64,000 bases of DNA, from positions 2,604,001-2,668,000 of the forward strand of contig JAMXDE010000004.1 in assembly GCA_026770025.1 (NCBI GenBank), read 5' to 3'. Under the pieces are notes generated by a model. The model made no database searches and was not told where the DNA came from. It was given only the letters and a program-made list of their open reading frames with translations. This stretch comes from Craspedostauros australis (Eukaryota > Bacillariophyta > Bacillariophyceae > Mastogloiales > Achnanthaceae). The position numbers and the translations under genes are program-made. This document shows positions 42,823-53,325 of the stretch, in pieces (positions within the stretch are counted from its first letter, which is position 1; each line of letters starts with the position of its first letter).

Positions 42823-44257
42823 GAGCCCCTCGAGCGAGTCGATCAAGACATTGAAATGAAAAGTCTAACCTTTTTTCTGGGATTTCCAAAATATTCACAT
42901 ACGACAACTCATCAGCAATACCATCACTCTCCACTCCCCCACTGCGAAGAACATGAATGCCTCCCATCAGTTGATGGTGTGAAATCAGCTTGCTGAAATC
43001 TGGATGAGTGAACATATCTTTCTCACTTTCAGCTGCCATTCTCATTGCTGCATCCTTCAACACCACGCAGTTGTGTTGATGAGCGAATATCAACACATCT
43101 GTCATGGTGTCATCTGTGAGATGCTTGCGGGCCAACTCCACTTCAAGAACACGCTTGAGTCGCCAGACGCCAAACTTGTTGGCCACAAGGATCAGCTGTT
43201 GCAGATCATCCTGTCCAGTGAGGATGAGAGTTGGCAGGTGAGAGGCATCTGCATTGTGGTGAGCGCTGGTGAGAGCGCCGATGTGAGCAGCAGCGTTGTC
43301 ATGAGCGCTGTCATCGAGGGATATCTCGCCTGTGTAGATGCATTGGAGGACGTATCGGACGTGTTTTGGTTGAAGGTTGGGAAGAGCGATGGTTGTTTGG
43401 ATGGGGGCCGCGTCGTCTTCGATGGCGTCATTCGCGTGCTGGTGTTGGATGCCAGAGTTGATCAATGTCTGAATGGATGGGACGGTGATCATGAGGACTT
43501 CGGCGTTTGCTTTGATTGCTTGTTGTTGGTCGCCCAGTCCACACAAGAAGATGGTGTCTGCCCTGTTCTCGGTTTGGAAGGATCTGAGCCGGTCGTCTCA
43601 AATGTTGATGTTGGTCCTCTTGTGGCTACTGTGTTTGTGTTCATTCTCTTGCTTCTTCCGTTTCAACTGGTGTCTCGACTGTTCTTGTGGTTGTTCATTT
43701 GCTTGTTCGTTTTGTTGTAAGCGCTGTTGCAGTTGTTGCAGTTGTGTGTGAACTGAAGGCGAAAGTCCTCTGATGAGGGACTCCATACACTCCAGGTGAC
43801 CGCATGCCTCATGAAGGGGAGTTTCACCTCGGTTGTTTTGACAGTTGATGTTAGCCCTACCTGATTCGATGAGGTACTTCACACACTCCAGCTGGCCAAA
43901 CAAGCATGCGAGATGAAGGGGGGTATTGCTGTAGTTGTTTTGGCAGTTGATGTTCGCCCCACATGTTTTGATGAGGTACTTCACACACTCCAGGTGGCCG
44001 TCGGAGCATGCCCAATGGAGGGGAGTGTCACCACAGCTGTCTGTAACATTGTTGACATCAACTCCTTCATTCTGAGTCTTGTTCTGCTTCTTCCATTCCT
44101 TCAACACCGACATGTCGCCTGCCTTGACAGCACGAAGGAGTTGTTCATTCGTAACATTCGGCATGTTGAGAGGATGGTCAATTGTCGATGGTCGATTGAC
44201 GTTGGACGAATGGCGTTGGATTGGCTGTCGAGGAAGTGTGCTATTAGAGCAGCCCAT
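42791..44257 (-). CDS. Ankyrin-repeat/BTB protein, copy 1
   Basis: The first part (44257-43598) starts MGCSNS, an N-myristoylation-type Gly-2 with a neighbouring Cys. Three ankyrin repeats follow (TPLHWACSDGHLECVKYLI, TPLHLACLFGQLECVKYLI and a short third TPLHEACGHLECMESLI), then a Gln/Asn-rich linker and KRKKQ-type basic stretch. The second part (about 43580-42791, another frame) is a BTB/POZ fold (TIFLCGLGDQQQAIKANAEV, VRYVLQCIYTGEIS) and a helical tail (LVANKFGVWRLKRVLEVELA). An intron or frameshift must join them; I cannot place it. Likely role: substrate adaptor for a Cul3-type ubiquitin ligase or a scaffold (family inference). The last 36 or so residues come from element-end sequence. 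Confidence 0.6.
42823..42898. repeat. Second, divergent element end fused to the 3' part of an ankyrin-BTB gene
   Basis: It restarts at a tip, GAGCCCCTCGAGCGAGTCGA, then AGACATTGAAATG, AAAGTCTAAC and GGGATTTCCAAAATATTCAC, parallel to the end at 42683. After about 42898 the sequence becomes homologous to the 3' part of the BTB copy at 46169, so this is the junction with host DNA. Confidence 0.65.
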
Positions 44258-44460
44258 GACAGAGATATCGATTGTGTGTCTTCAATGGCTTACTATTATA
44301 GAATACTATGCTAATATGAGTACCATACGCTGTGTGATGAATATGAGTGGCAATTCGATGTCTGTTGTTCACGCGGTTGAGTATGGGGTTGGGTGATGTG
44401 TGAGCGTTGTTGTCTTGTTCGCATGGTCTCCTCCTTCTGTTTGCCTGTGTTTGTCTCCTT
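42899..44460. repeat. Segmental duplication, copy 1
   Basis: It is homologous to about 46225-48010 across the ankyrin-BTB gene and at least 200 bp upstream of it, including the GTATGAGTACCATACGCTGTG-type 5' flank. Direct orientation, about 3.5 kb apart. Confidence 0.8.
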
Positions 44461-46168
44461 CTCTTGATCAAACGCGTCTGGTTCGCGCGGATTGGATCTT
44501 TCTGTTCCCATCCATCACGAAAATGCGTGCGACCAACAACAAGAAAGAAGCACCACAACAGAGTTCTCGTTTGGCCACAATCAACACCACATCAATTTTG
44601 TCAAACGTGCAAGTAACTACTGAGACTGATTGGCCCGTTGTTGCGTGCCCTGGTCGGAGCTCTTGTTGTTTTATTGTGAGTTGTCCGAGGACAATCTCCG
44701 ACCAGTATTTGATTAATACGATTAGTAAAGAGGTAAGAAGTACAGTGAAAGCTGTCAAATTTGAAGCACACAACGTGAAAGTCTCCGGAGACACAGAGAG
44801 CTGTCATCGTCGCCACCACCATGTGCACCATGGCCCACGCTTGCTTGCGTCATCGTGGCATCTGCAAGACCGCTGACCCTTGTCCACCTGTCATCACAAG
44901 CACCAACTTGAGGTGTGAACCAATGCCTTGAACAATGATGAAGCCACTGATGAAGCCACCGATGTGACTGCCTTGGTTGGTTTCGACCCATCTCATTTGG
45001 ATTTGGCTGGTTGCCATCCCACTGCATTGCAACCATCACCATCTGCACAGGCAACAAGAGTCCTCAACATCAAATCAACACGATATTGCATATTGGGATG
45101 AGTTGACACGTTCAGCAATCAACAGGCAGAGCGACACCGTGCCACCTCCACTGTTCCTGCTGCACAGACCACCAACATACAATACTGTGCGCGTTCAATC
45201 CAGAGGCACGAGCGCCATCGTCTTGGCTCGTGACTTCCAGAGCATCAATGCTCAACCGAGGCGATCGACAGGAACATCCGCCTCACAAATGAAGTTGGGA
45301 GCACCACGAAGGAGGACTTGTGGGTATACGGTGCGCATGGGCCATGGATCGCTGACCGTGTGCTTCTTGTACCATACGGAAACTCTGTGTCAATCATGAT
45401 CAGCAATACGGCACTCGCACTCTGCATGGGGTTGCTCATTGGTTCGTTGGTTAGTTTGTTGGTTTCTTCTGTTGCTCGTCAAGCTCTCTGGATACTTGGA
45501 CTGCACTGGCTTGTTGGTTCTTTCCTTTCCGCCATGCTGGCACTGGTCGCTTTGAAGATTGGAATGGATGGTGACCCTGGCATTTGTTGCTTCAACAACG
45601 AGTGATCGCTCCTCCTGGGGCTTGGCAAGGGGCTTGACTGCAGTGTTGGCGCAATGGCAGGAGTGCAGCTCCTGGAGAGGTGAGGACAATATCGCGATAC
45701 GGGACGGTCGATGGAACCGCACAGCAACCATGCTCCTCGCAGCTTCTCATCATTTCCCTCTGCCTTGTTCGCCATGTAGTCTTTGTAGATCGCCTCTTCC
45801 AGAAACTTGGATCGGCTGGCATCGGTGCTGTCGCTTTCAATCTGCTTGGCAGTGTGACTTGGAGTAGAGTGCTCTGTGTGCGAATCCGGTGGCACGGTGA
45901 CGACTGCACGGTGACGGCCGCACGGCTTGTGAACATGCTGCTGCCATGCGTCCTCTGTCTGCGCAACGAACCAACAACGATGCTCATGGCGGAGCGTGGA
46001 TGGAACCACAGACGTCCAATCTGCTCGTGAATGACATCAACAACATCCCTGTGTGCGTTTGTACCGCAGAGAGCGGACCAGACTAGTCGTAGACAAGGCG
46101 GAGGCAGCGTGGGAGCAGTACCCAGCCCTTCAATCTCTTGGAACATCCGGTGACTTCATCACAGCGTT
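44258..46168. other. Region between the ankyrin-BTB copies, no confident gene
   Basis: The first 200 bp is the duplicated 5' flank. After that, overlapping ORFs exist on both strands at 45318-46146. A plus-strand one (45318-45605) is hydrophobic (MISNTALALCMGLLIGSLVS) and a minus-strand one (45479-46009) includes SKFLEEAIYKDYMANKAEG. Neither is recognisable, and they overlap antisense, so at most one is real. Confidence 0.4.
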
Positions 46169-47742
46169 CTATTGCACGAGCAGATATATTACTGTGCCCT
46201 CGTCCTCATCTACAACCTTGTGCAGGTCCATCATGGACATACGACTGTACTCATCATCAGTACCATCACTCTCGATTCTCCCACTGCAAAACACCTGGAT
46301 CTCCGTCATCAGTTGATGGTGTGGAATCAGCTTGCTTAAATCTAGATGAGTGAACATATCTTTCTCACTTTCAGCTGCCATTCTCATTGCTGCATCCTTC
46401 AACACCACGCAGTTGTGCTGATGAGCGAATATCAACACATCTGTCATGGTGTCATCTGTGAGATGCTTGCGGGCCAACTCTGCTTCAAGAACAAGCTTGA
46501 GTCGCCAGACGCCAAACTTGTTGGCCACAAGGATCAGCTGTTGCAGATCATCCTGTTCAGTGAGGATGAGAGTTGGCTGGTGAGAGGCATCTGCATTGTG
46601 GTGAGCGCTGGTGAGAGCGCCGATATGAGCTCCGATGTGTGCAGCAGCGTTGTTACAAACGCTGTCATTGAAGGATATCTCGTCTGTGTAGATGCATTGG
46701 AGGACGTACCGGACGTGTTTTGGTTGAAGATTGGGAAGAGCGATGGTTGTTGGGATGGGGCCCGCGTCGTCTTCGATGGCGTCATTCGTGTGCTGGTGTT
46801 GGATGCCAGAATTGATCAATGTCTGAATGGATGGGACGGTGACCATGATGACTTCGGCGTTTGCTTTGATTGCTTGTTGTTGGTCGCCCTGTCCACACAA
46901 AAAGATGGTGTCTGTCCTGTTCTCGGTTTGGAAGGATATGGCCGATCTTCTCAAATGTTGATGTTGGTCCTCTTGTTGCTGCTGTGTTTGTGTTCATTAT
47001 CTTGCCTCTTTCGCTTCAACTGTTGTCCCAACTGTTCTTGTGGTTGTTCATTTGCTTGTTCATTTGCTTGTTCGTTTTGTTGTAAGCGTTGCTGCAGTTG
47101 TTGCAGTTGTGTGTGAGCTGAAGGCGAAAGTCCTCTGATGAGGGACTCGATACTCTCCAGGTGACCGCAGCAGCATGCCCAACAAAGGGGAGTGTCACCA
47201 TAGTTGTTTTGGCAGTGGATGTTCGCCTCACATGATTCGATGAGGTACTCGATACACTCCAGGTGGCCGTTGTAGCATGCCCGATGAAGGGGAGTGGAAC
47301 CATCGTCGTCTTTGCAGTTGATGTCCGCCTCACATGATTCGATGAGGTACTTGACACACTCCAGCTGGCCGTTTATGCATGCCTGATGAAGGGGAGTGCG
47401 ACCATAGTTGTTTTTGCAGTTGATGTCCGCCTCACATGATTCGATGAGGTACTTGACACACTCCAGGTGGCCGTTGTAGCATGCATCATGAAGGGGAGTG
47501 CGACCAGAGTTGTTTTTGCAGTTGATGTTCGCCCCACATGTTTTGATGAGGTACTTCACACACTCCAGCTGGCCGTTTATGCATGCCTGATGAAGGGGAG
47601 TGATACGTCCCCTGCCTCTTGCAACCTTGTTGACATCAACTCCTTCATTCTGTGTCTCGTTCTGCTTCTTCCATTCCTTCAACACCGACAAGTCACCGTC
47701 CCAGGCAGCATCAAGGAGTTGTTCATTCGTAACATTCGGCAT
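46169..47742 (-). CDS. Ankyrin-repeat/BTB protein, copy 2 (N-terminus lost)
   Basis: It has the same architecture as copy 1: ankyrin part 47742-46951, BTB part 46954-46169 in the next frame. There are five ankyrin repeats instead of three; the two extra ones are near-identical to neighbours (TPLHQACINGQLECVKYLI occurs twice). The codon aligned with copy 1's start ATG is ACA, the Cys codon is changed to Ser, and an 11-bp deletion follows, so translation can only begin at the internal Met of MPNVTNEQ. The myristoylation-type start is therefore absent. The BTB part has an in-frame HIGA duplication. Its C-terminus (DLHKVVDEDEGTVIYLLVQ) probably resembles the ancestral end. It may be functional as a cytosolic form or be decaying. 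Confidence 0.55.
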
Positions 47743-48010
47743 GTTGAGAGGATGGTCAATTGTCGATGGTCGATGGTTGTTGGATTGGCTGTCGAGGAAG
47801 TGTGCTATTAGAGCTACCTGTGGCAGAGATATCGATTGTGTGTCTTCAATGGCTTACTATTCTATAATAGAATACTAGTATGAGTACCATACGCTGTGTG
47901 ATGAATATGAGTGGCAATTCGATGTCTGTTGTTGATGTGCTTGAGTGTGGGGCTGAGTGGTGTGTGTTGTTGTTTTGAGGTTTTGTTGTCTTGTTCGCGC
48001 GGTCTCCTCT
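46225..48010. repeat. Segmental duplication, copy 2
   Basis: Counterpart of 42899-44460. It is longer, mainly by the two additional ankyrin repeats. Confidence 0.8.
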
Positions 48011-48390
48011 TTCTCTCTTTGTGCATCAGCATCCTTGTGTTTGGCTGTGTTTGCCTGTATTTGTCCGACAACCAGAAGAAAGAAGGAACGTTGGACGCAC
48101 GGTCGACTCGCTCGTGAAGATCCTACTATTTTACCGCACTTTGCTCAAGACGAACAGTCATGTTCGAGACATTTGCGACAACCACGAAGAAATCGATCCA
48201 AACGGATCAAAACCGAGGAGAACAACGCCATGGTCTGTTTGCGTGCTTGTCTGTCATCGCTCTCCTCCACAACCCATCCACAACCACAACTGCGACCGCA
48301 GCCTTGGATTGAGAGGGAAAGCGTCCCACCGTGTGCACCCATCAACATCAAGACCCACACCACAACGCATCCAACTGCTCACACTCGACC
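47743..48390. other. Intergenic between ankyrin-BTB copy 2 and GT31 gene
   Basis: Contains the duplicated 5' flank with an AT-rich palindrome (TATTCTATAATAGAATA, about 47858-47874) and, at 48101-48122, a string GGTCGACTCGCTCG resembling an element tip. No gene. Confidence 0.5.
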
Positions 48391-49764
48391 ATGTTCCAGA
48401 CCAGATCGCGCAGGAAGCTGCCCGCGCGAGGCGGCAGAGACGCGAAAGGCAAGCGCAGCCTGGCGAGGTCCGTCCTGTGCCTGTTCCTGCTGCTCTGGCT
48501 GATCGGCTGCTATCTGTTCTCGCAGTCCATCCGCGAGGCCGTCGAGAACGCGGAGTCCTCCGAGATGGGCCAGAAGCTGCGCCAGCATCCCAAGGCGTTC
48601 GGCAAGGAGGTGCTGCGCGGTCTGGAATCGCGCGTGATGCTGCATCGCAAGACGGCGCCCGACAATCCGTGGTACGGATGGCAACCGCGCATCGCGGAGA
48701 CGATGCAATGCTCGTGGCGCAAGTGCTTCAAGACCTCGCATTCCTGCGACACGTGCCGCGAACGCGACGAGGAGATGGGCGAAGCGCCCGTGCCGCCTGC
48801 CGACTGGATCCCGGACGTCACCATGCTGCGCCGCATGATGCTGGAAGGCAAGGACGCCGACGGCAATGCGTGGCCACCCAAGCTCGACCAGGAGCTGTGC
48901 GACGCGATCGGCGTGTTCGGCGGACCCAACGACGACAACGGCGATGCGTTGCGCGCCACCCACATCACGGCGCAGCCCATGGCGTCGGAAGCGTCGCAGA
49001 AGGGACCCAGGATCATGTGCATGATATACACCATGGCATCGAACCATCCCACCAACATCCGCGCCATTCGCGAGACGTGGGGCGGAGGATGCGACGGGTT
49101 CCTCGCCTTCTCGACGCAAAGCGACCCACGTCTTCCCGCCATCTCCATCCCTCACGATGGTCCCGAGGATTATCACAACATGTGGCAGAAGATACGATCC
49201 ATGTGGAGGTTCGTGGGCGAGCACTACCTGGAGGACTTCGACTACTTCTTCATCGGCGGCGAAGATCTATACGTCCTTCCCCAGAATCTGAGGGCCTACC
49301 TGGCCACGCTGGGCGATTCCTACGAGGACCTGCACTTCGCCGGGCGTCGCTTCAAGGGGTACGGCAAGAACAACTACTTCAACTCGGGTGGATCCGGATA
49401 CGCGCTGTCGCGCGGGATGCTGCGAAAGTTCTACAACGAAGGATTGGACCATCCCAAATGCAACCCGCGTCTCAAGACCTCCATGGAAGACGTCATGGTG
49501 GCGGAATGTCTGCGCGAAGCGTTCGGCATTGGATTGACCGATACCAGAGACGACCGGAAGCGCGAGCGGTTCCATCCATTCGCTCCGGCCAGCCATTACA
49601 ACCTGAGTCCCAACCCCACCGACTGGTACGATCAGTACAACAAGGAGTGGGGCATCCTCTACGGTGAAGACTGCTGCGCACCCGACAGCGTGTCGTACCA
49701 TTACATGAAGAAGCCGGCCATGGTGCGGCATATCCATGCCTTGCTTTATCACTGTCCGAAGTGA
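48391..49764 (+). CDS. Type II membrane glycosyltransferase, GT31/core-1 galactosyltransferase-like
   Basis: 457 aa from the ATG at 48391, the first Met before the basic N-terminal tail and signal-anchor (SVLCLFLLLWLIGCYLF, about residues 27-43): a Golgi type II topology. After a stem with several cysteines, the catalytic region begins at about residue 205: IMCMIYTMASNHPTNIRAIR ETWG, then DGFLAFSTQSDPRLP, DYHNMWQKIRSMWRFV, the DxD-like FIGGEDLYVLPQNL, NSGGSGYALSRGML, and SMEDVMVAECLRE. This order is that of the GT31 family, closest to C1GALT1-like beta-1,3-galactosyltransferases; the EDLYV segment is the presumed Mn/UDP-sugar site. The donor sugar is not provable from sequence. GC-rich, strongly codon-biased, unlike the transposon ORFs. 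Confidence 0.8.
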   Translation: MFQTRSRRKLPARGGRDAKGKRSLARSVLCLFLLLWLIGCYLFSQSIREAVENAESSEMGQKLRQHPKAFGKEVLRGLESRVMLHRKTAPDNPWYGWQPRIAETMQCSWRKCFKTSHSCDTCRERDEEMGEAPVPPADWIPDVTMLRRMMLEGKDADGNAWPPKLDQELCDAIGVFGGPNDDNGDALRATHITAQPMASEASQKGPRIMCMIYTMASNHPTNIRAIRETWGGGCDGFLAFSTQSDPRLPAISIPHDGPEDYHNMWQKIRSMWRFVGEHYLEDFDYFFIGGEDLYVLPQNLRAYLATLGDSYEDLHFAGRRFKGYGKNNYFNSGGSGYALSRGMLRKFYNEGLDHPKCNPRLKTSMEDVMVAECLREAFGIGLTDTRDDRKRERFHPFAPASHYNLSPNPTDWYDQYNKEWGILYGEDCCAPDSVSYHYMKKPAMVRHIHALLYHCPK

Positions 49765-51653
49765 AGCAAGGCAGCGTGACCAATATACACGTACCTACGC
49801 ACACACAAACACACGCACCCATAGCAAGCGCATTGCATTGCGTCACTTGACGCAAGAGGATTTGATCGTCACAGCATCCGATTCCATGCTCACGATATGT
49901 ACGTCCAGCGCGTATGTCTGTGTTGGAGGCACAGTGATGATGCACAACGCGAGAAAGCACATGTGTGCAAGCCTCCATTCTGCTGTATCGTTCTATTGTG
50001 TTGTATTCCACTCTATTCCTCTTTTGTTCACGGCACTTTGGGGTTGCAAAATCGTCAGTTCCATCGTCGCATTCGTGCACGTTTGGTTCTGACCGCGGAA
50101 GGAAGCCGTTGCGTTTGTTCGGGTTGCGAACCAACTCGAGCATGGCGCAACACTCTCACCTTCCATTCCGCACCCGCGCTGCATGCACCTCGCGTGTATG
50201 GTGGCCGCTGCGACCCGCCCGTTGCTGCCGCGACGGACAAGATTTGGGATCCGCATGCCTCGTGGTAAAACTGCACACCACGAGGAGTTCATGCTGGAGG
50301 GATCCATCTTGTTGCCAAGATTGACGGTCATCTCTCTGATTGATCGAATGGACGTTGGCTGGTTGGGGAAACCCTGATCGCCACTCCGATGCCCCTCGAA
50401 ATAGGTTTCCCGTGACGACGATGTGGCGTGAGAAGTGACTGGGGGCATACATTTTCATAAACAGAGTGATCAATGATTGATGATTGGAGAAGCGTGGATC
50501 AACCCTTCGAAGGCGTCGCTGACAATATTGCTGTTGTTGTTGTTTTTCATTCTTTATGCCTTGTCGGTGTATTCAACATTCTGAATTTCCCTTCGTTAAC
50601 AGGCGACGTCGAAGCATGAAATGTTGAGGGAACGTGGGCTCCGTCACATCTTCGAAGCAATTCCATTCAAGCCTTCCACTGCGACGCGGGCTCTGATGGC
50701 CCCACCAATGGCGATGCAGCCGAAATGCGAGCAGTACTCCAAAAGCAGTCGGGATACCGTCACAAGAATGGAACGGCGCTGCCCGCGCCCATGCCATGTC
50801 CCAAACCATGAGCAAGATCTAGGGAGAGCGGGCGCTGATAAATCTCCATTGGCGGCGTGCGACGCATGGCGTTGTGGTCCGCGCATGGAACCATACGATG
50901 ACCTCCTCCAACTTTCCAACCTATGTGTGCATCCATATTAGAATCAATGCACACACGGGGAACAAGAATTGCCCGACAGATCGTGGTGGCCAGAAGCTGC
51001 TCGGCGTGATCGTATGATCCAACACTTGCGGCCAACCACACATTTGCGATGGCAGCGTCCGATCTGTTCCGACATGCACATTGTATCATGGCCCAGGCAT
51101 ACCGCATGGTACGAATTGTACCATACATACCGTAGTAGAAGAGTGTGGACAGTTACTTTGGAGAAGTCTCCTGTCTGGGTATCGCACCTCTCGTTGAATG
51201 CTGCTTCCGCTGTCGCGCCAACGAGCGACGAGCTGCAGGTCTCTAGCTTCTTTTTAGTGTCTAAAGTAGCGCTTTGGAATGGTTGTGGTTTAATTTCACG
51301 CCGGTTCTGTCCACTCCCATTTTGCGAAACTTCCAACTGCATTGGACGTGTTGTTGTAAAGTGATATTTTGCGGAAGGGTAGCGTCGAACCATCAAAGAT
51401 ACGGATTGCAAACTTCACACCAAGAATCCAGTTTCTTGGTTGGTGGACGAACAACAAGGACAACACACGGAGGAAGAAGCGCCCCGCCTCACTGCGTTGG
51501 CGAACATTCTTCCCACAACCTTGGCTCCCACCGTTTCTGAATCAGGTCTCTCTCAATACCAAACGCAACATAGCACGACGACAATACCAGTAGGTTCAAC
51601 TTCATTGCCTCAACTAGCGGAACAATCAGCCGCAGCCTCCGAGAATCGTCATC
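49765..51653. other. Intergenic, 1.9 kb, no gene recognised
   Basis: Only short, overlapping ORFs on both strands. The last 150 bp is Ala/Asn-codon rich and reads as 5' UTR of the coiled-coil gene. No repeats or element ends were seen. Confidence 0.45.
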
Positions 51654-53034
51654 ATGAGCTTCCTGTTGGGCAAGGAGAACAACGGCGGCGTCGCAGCAGC
51701 GATGAAGAACGCTCGTACCACGAATGCAGCCAATCAACCTGCAATGGCGCGCTCGCACGTCAACAACAACAATGACAGCAACAGCAACAGCGGCAGTAAG
51801 AAGACCATCAACGGGAACTACTGCCCTTCCATCCCCCCGATGAACGCAGGCCCAAAACGACGACCCGCGACTCCCATCAAGCGACCTTTCGCGCCAACGA
51901 TGGGACTGCAACGTGGTGCACCACGCGGCAGCGCCGCAAGACCACTTCATCGTCCACCGGCGTCTGCGCGACCACCGTCCAAGCGCAGAGCCGCATCGAT
52001 CACCACCTATCGCAGCGCGATGCCACAGCGGCGCAACCCGAAGACCGAGACCGACATCGTCAAGAGTCTGCAAGGCGCGCTGGCAACCTTGCGCCGCGAT
52101 CGTGACGATTATCATCGTCGCAAGCAGCTTGCAATGGAACGCACGCGTCTGTTGAAGGATGAGCACGATGTGATCGCATCCGGCGTTCGCGATTTGGAGC
52201 AGGAAGTGCGCCAAGCCCAGGACGCGATCGAGCATTTCACAACGGCGGCGGGGCCTTTGGAGGAGGAGATTGAGCAGTTGGCGAAGGAGGTATGTGCTTG
52301 TGCTTGTGCTTGTGCTTGTAGTACTTGTGAGCACGGTGGTGCTCGACCATGGCATACCATTCGCGACAACGGACCACGCGCGGTGGTTGGCTTGCTTCGC
52401 ATCAACCGTCGCAAAGCCAACCCGTCTCTGAACATGTCCATCATGCTTCCATCCTCTCCACTATCGTGCCCAACTTGCAAACACGCTTACCTTGCTTTCG
52501 TTTCTTCCGCCTCCTCATGTACTCATGAACCAAACTGCTAACCAACTACAGGCCCAATTCCAACACGCCGAGCTGCTTGGCGCCAGAGAGAAGATCAAGC
52601 AAATCCAATCCCAGAAGGATGAGGAAAGTCGCAAGTATGCGGAAGATCTGGAGGAAGCAACCGTCCGTCTTCGTGAGGTTGAGCAGGAAGCCTCAACCAT
52701 GAAGATCACCGAGCAAACGCCCGACGCCTGCCTTGAGGAACAGACAGAATGGCTCCTTCAGGAACTGGAGTGCCAAACGGATGGCACCAGCTTCCGTGAA
52801 CAGCAGCTTCCGAAATGGATGGAGATGAAGACATCAGTCATCCATGGCGAGATAGAGCGGATTCACGATGAACGTGCGGAGATGGAGCGGATGATCGCAG
52901 CCCTGGAGAATGCGTTGGAGGAGCGTGGGGTCCACTGTCGCCGTACAGATCTCCGTACGCCGCAGCAGTCGGTGGCTGCGCCCAACCGCGATGTCGCTAC
53001 GAGCATGAATACAAACGGCGATGGTCACGCTTAG
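51654..53034 (+). CDS. Coiled-coil protein of unknown function (2 exons)
   Basis: Predicted exons 51654-52289 and 52552-53034; the donor GAG|GTATGT and acceptor CTACAG keep frame, giving 372 aa. The intron starts with a (TGTGCT)n run. The first 125 residues are basic and low-complexity (Asn/Ser, then Pro/Arg/Ala). From about residue 130 to 330 the protein is a nearly continuous coiled coil (ALATLRRDRDDYHRRKQLA, LEQEVRQAQDAIEH, AREKIKQIQSQKDEESRKYA, RIHDERAEMERMIAALENAL). A basic tail plus coiled coil suggests a cytoskeletal, spindle or chromosome-associated protein, but no family is recognised. Confidence 0.7.
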
Positions 53035-53325
53035 TGCAAGGTGTTCGTGTGGTACGTATGGTCGTGGTTCGTTTCGATGCCTGCGACAGACTGCGTCCAG
53101 CAGCACCAACAACAGTCTCCCAACGAAGACTGGTGGAATCCTTCGTCACCGTGATGCAGTTTTGAATTCCATTTCACTCAATGATCTCTGGAGGGAGAGA
53201 CAGAGAGGACAGGTAACCAAGATCATTCTACAAATGGTATCATAAATGATGTGTGTATTTTATCGTTGCCCTTGCTGCGAAGACGAACATATCTATCGAG
53301 ATCCGTCCGAACTGGCCCTCCTGGA
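53035..53325. other. Convergent intergenic region
   Basis: 291 bp between the 3' ends of the coiled-coil gene (plus) and the large membrane-protein gene (minus). Nothing recognised. Confidence 0.5.

Noticed and set aside
45318-45605. Hydrophobic 95-codon ORF as a possible membrane protein
   Set aside because: Overlaps an equally plausible antisense ORF; no homologue recognised and no splice or start context in support.
48379-49752. Antisense ORFs of 281 and 161 codons over the glycosyltransferase gene
   Set aside because: Shadows of a strongly biased sense gene; no domain.
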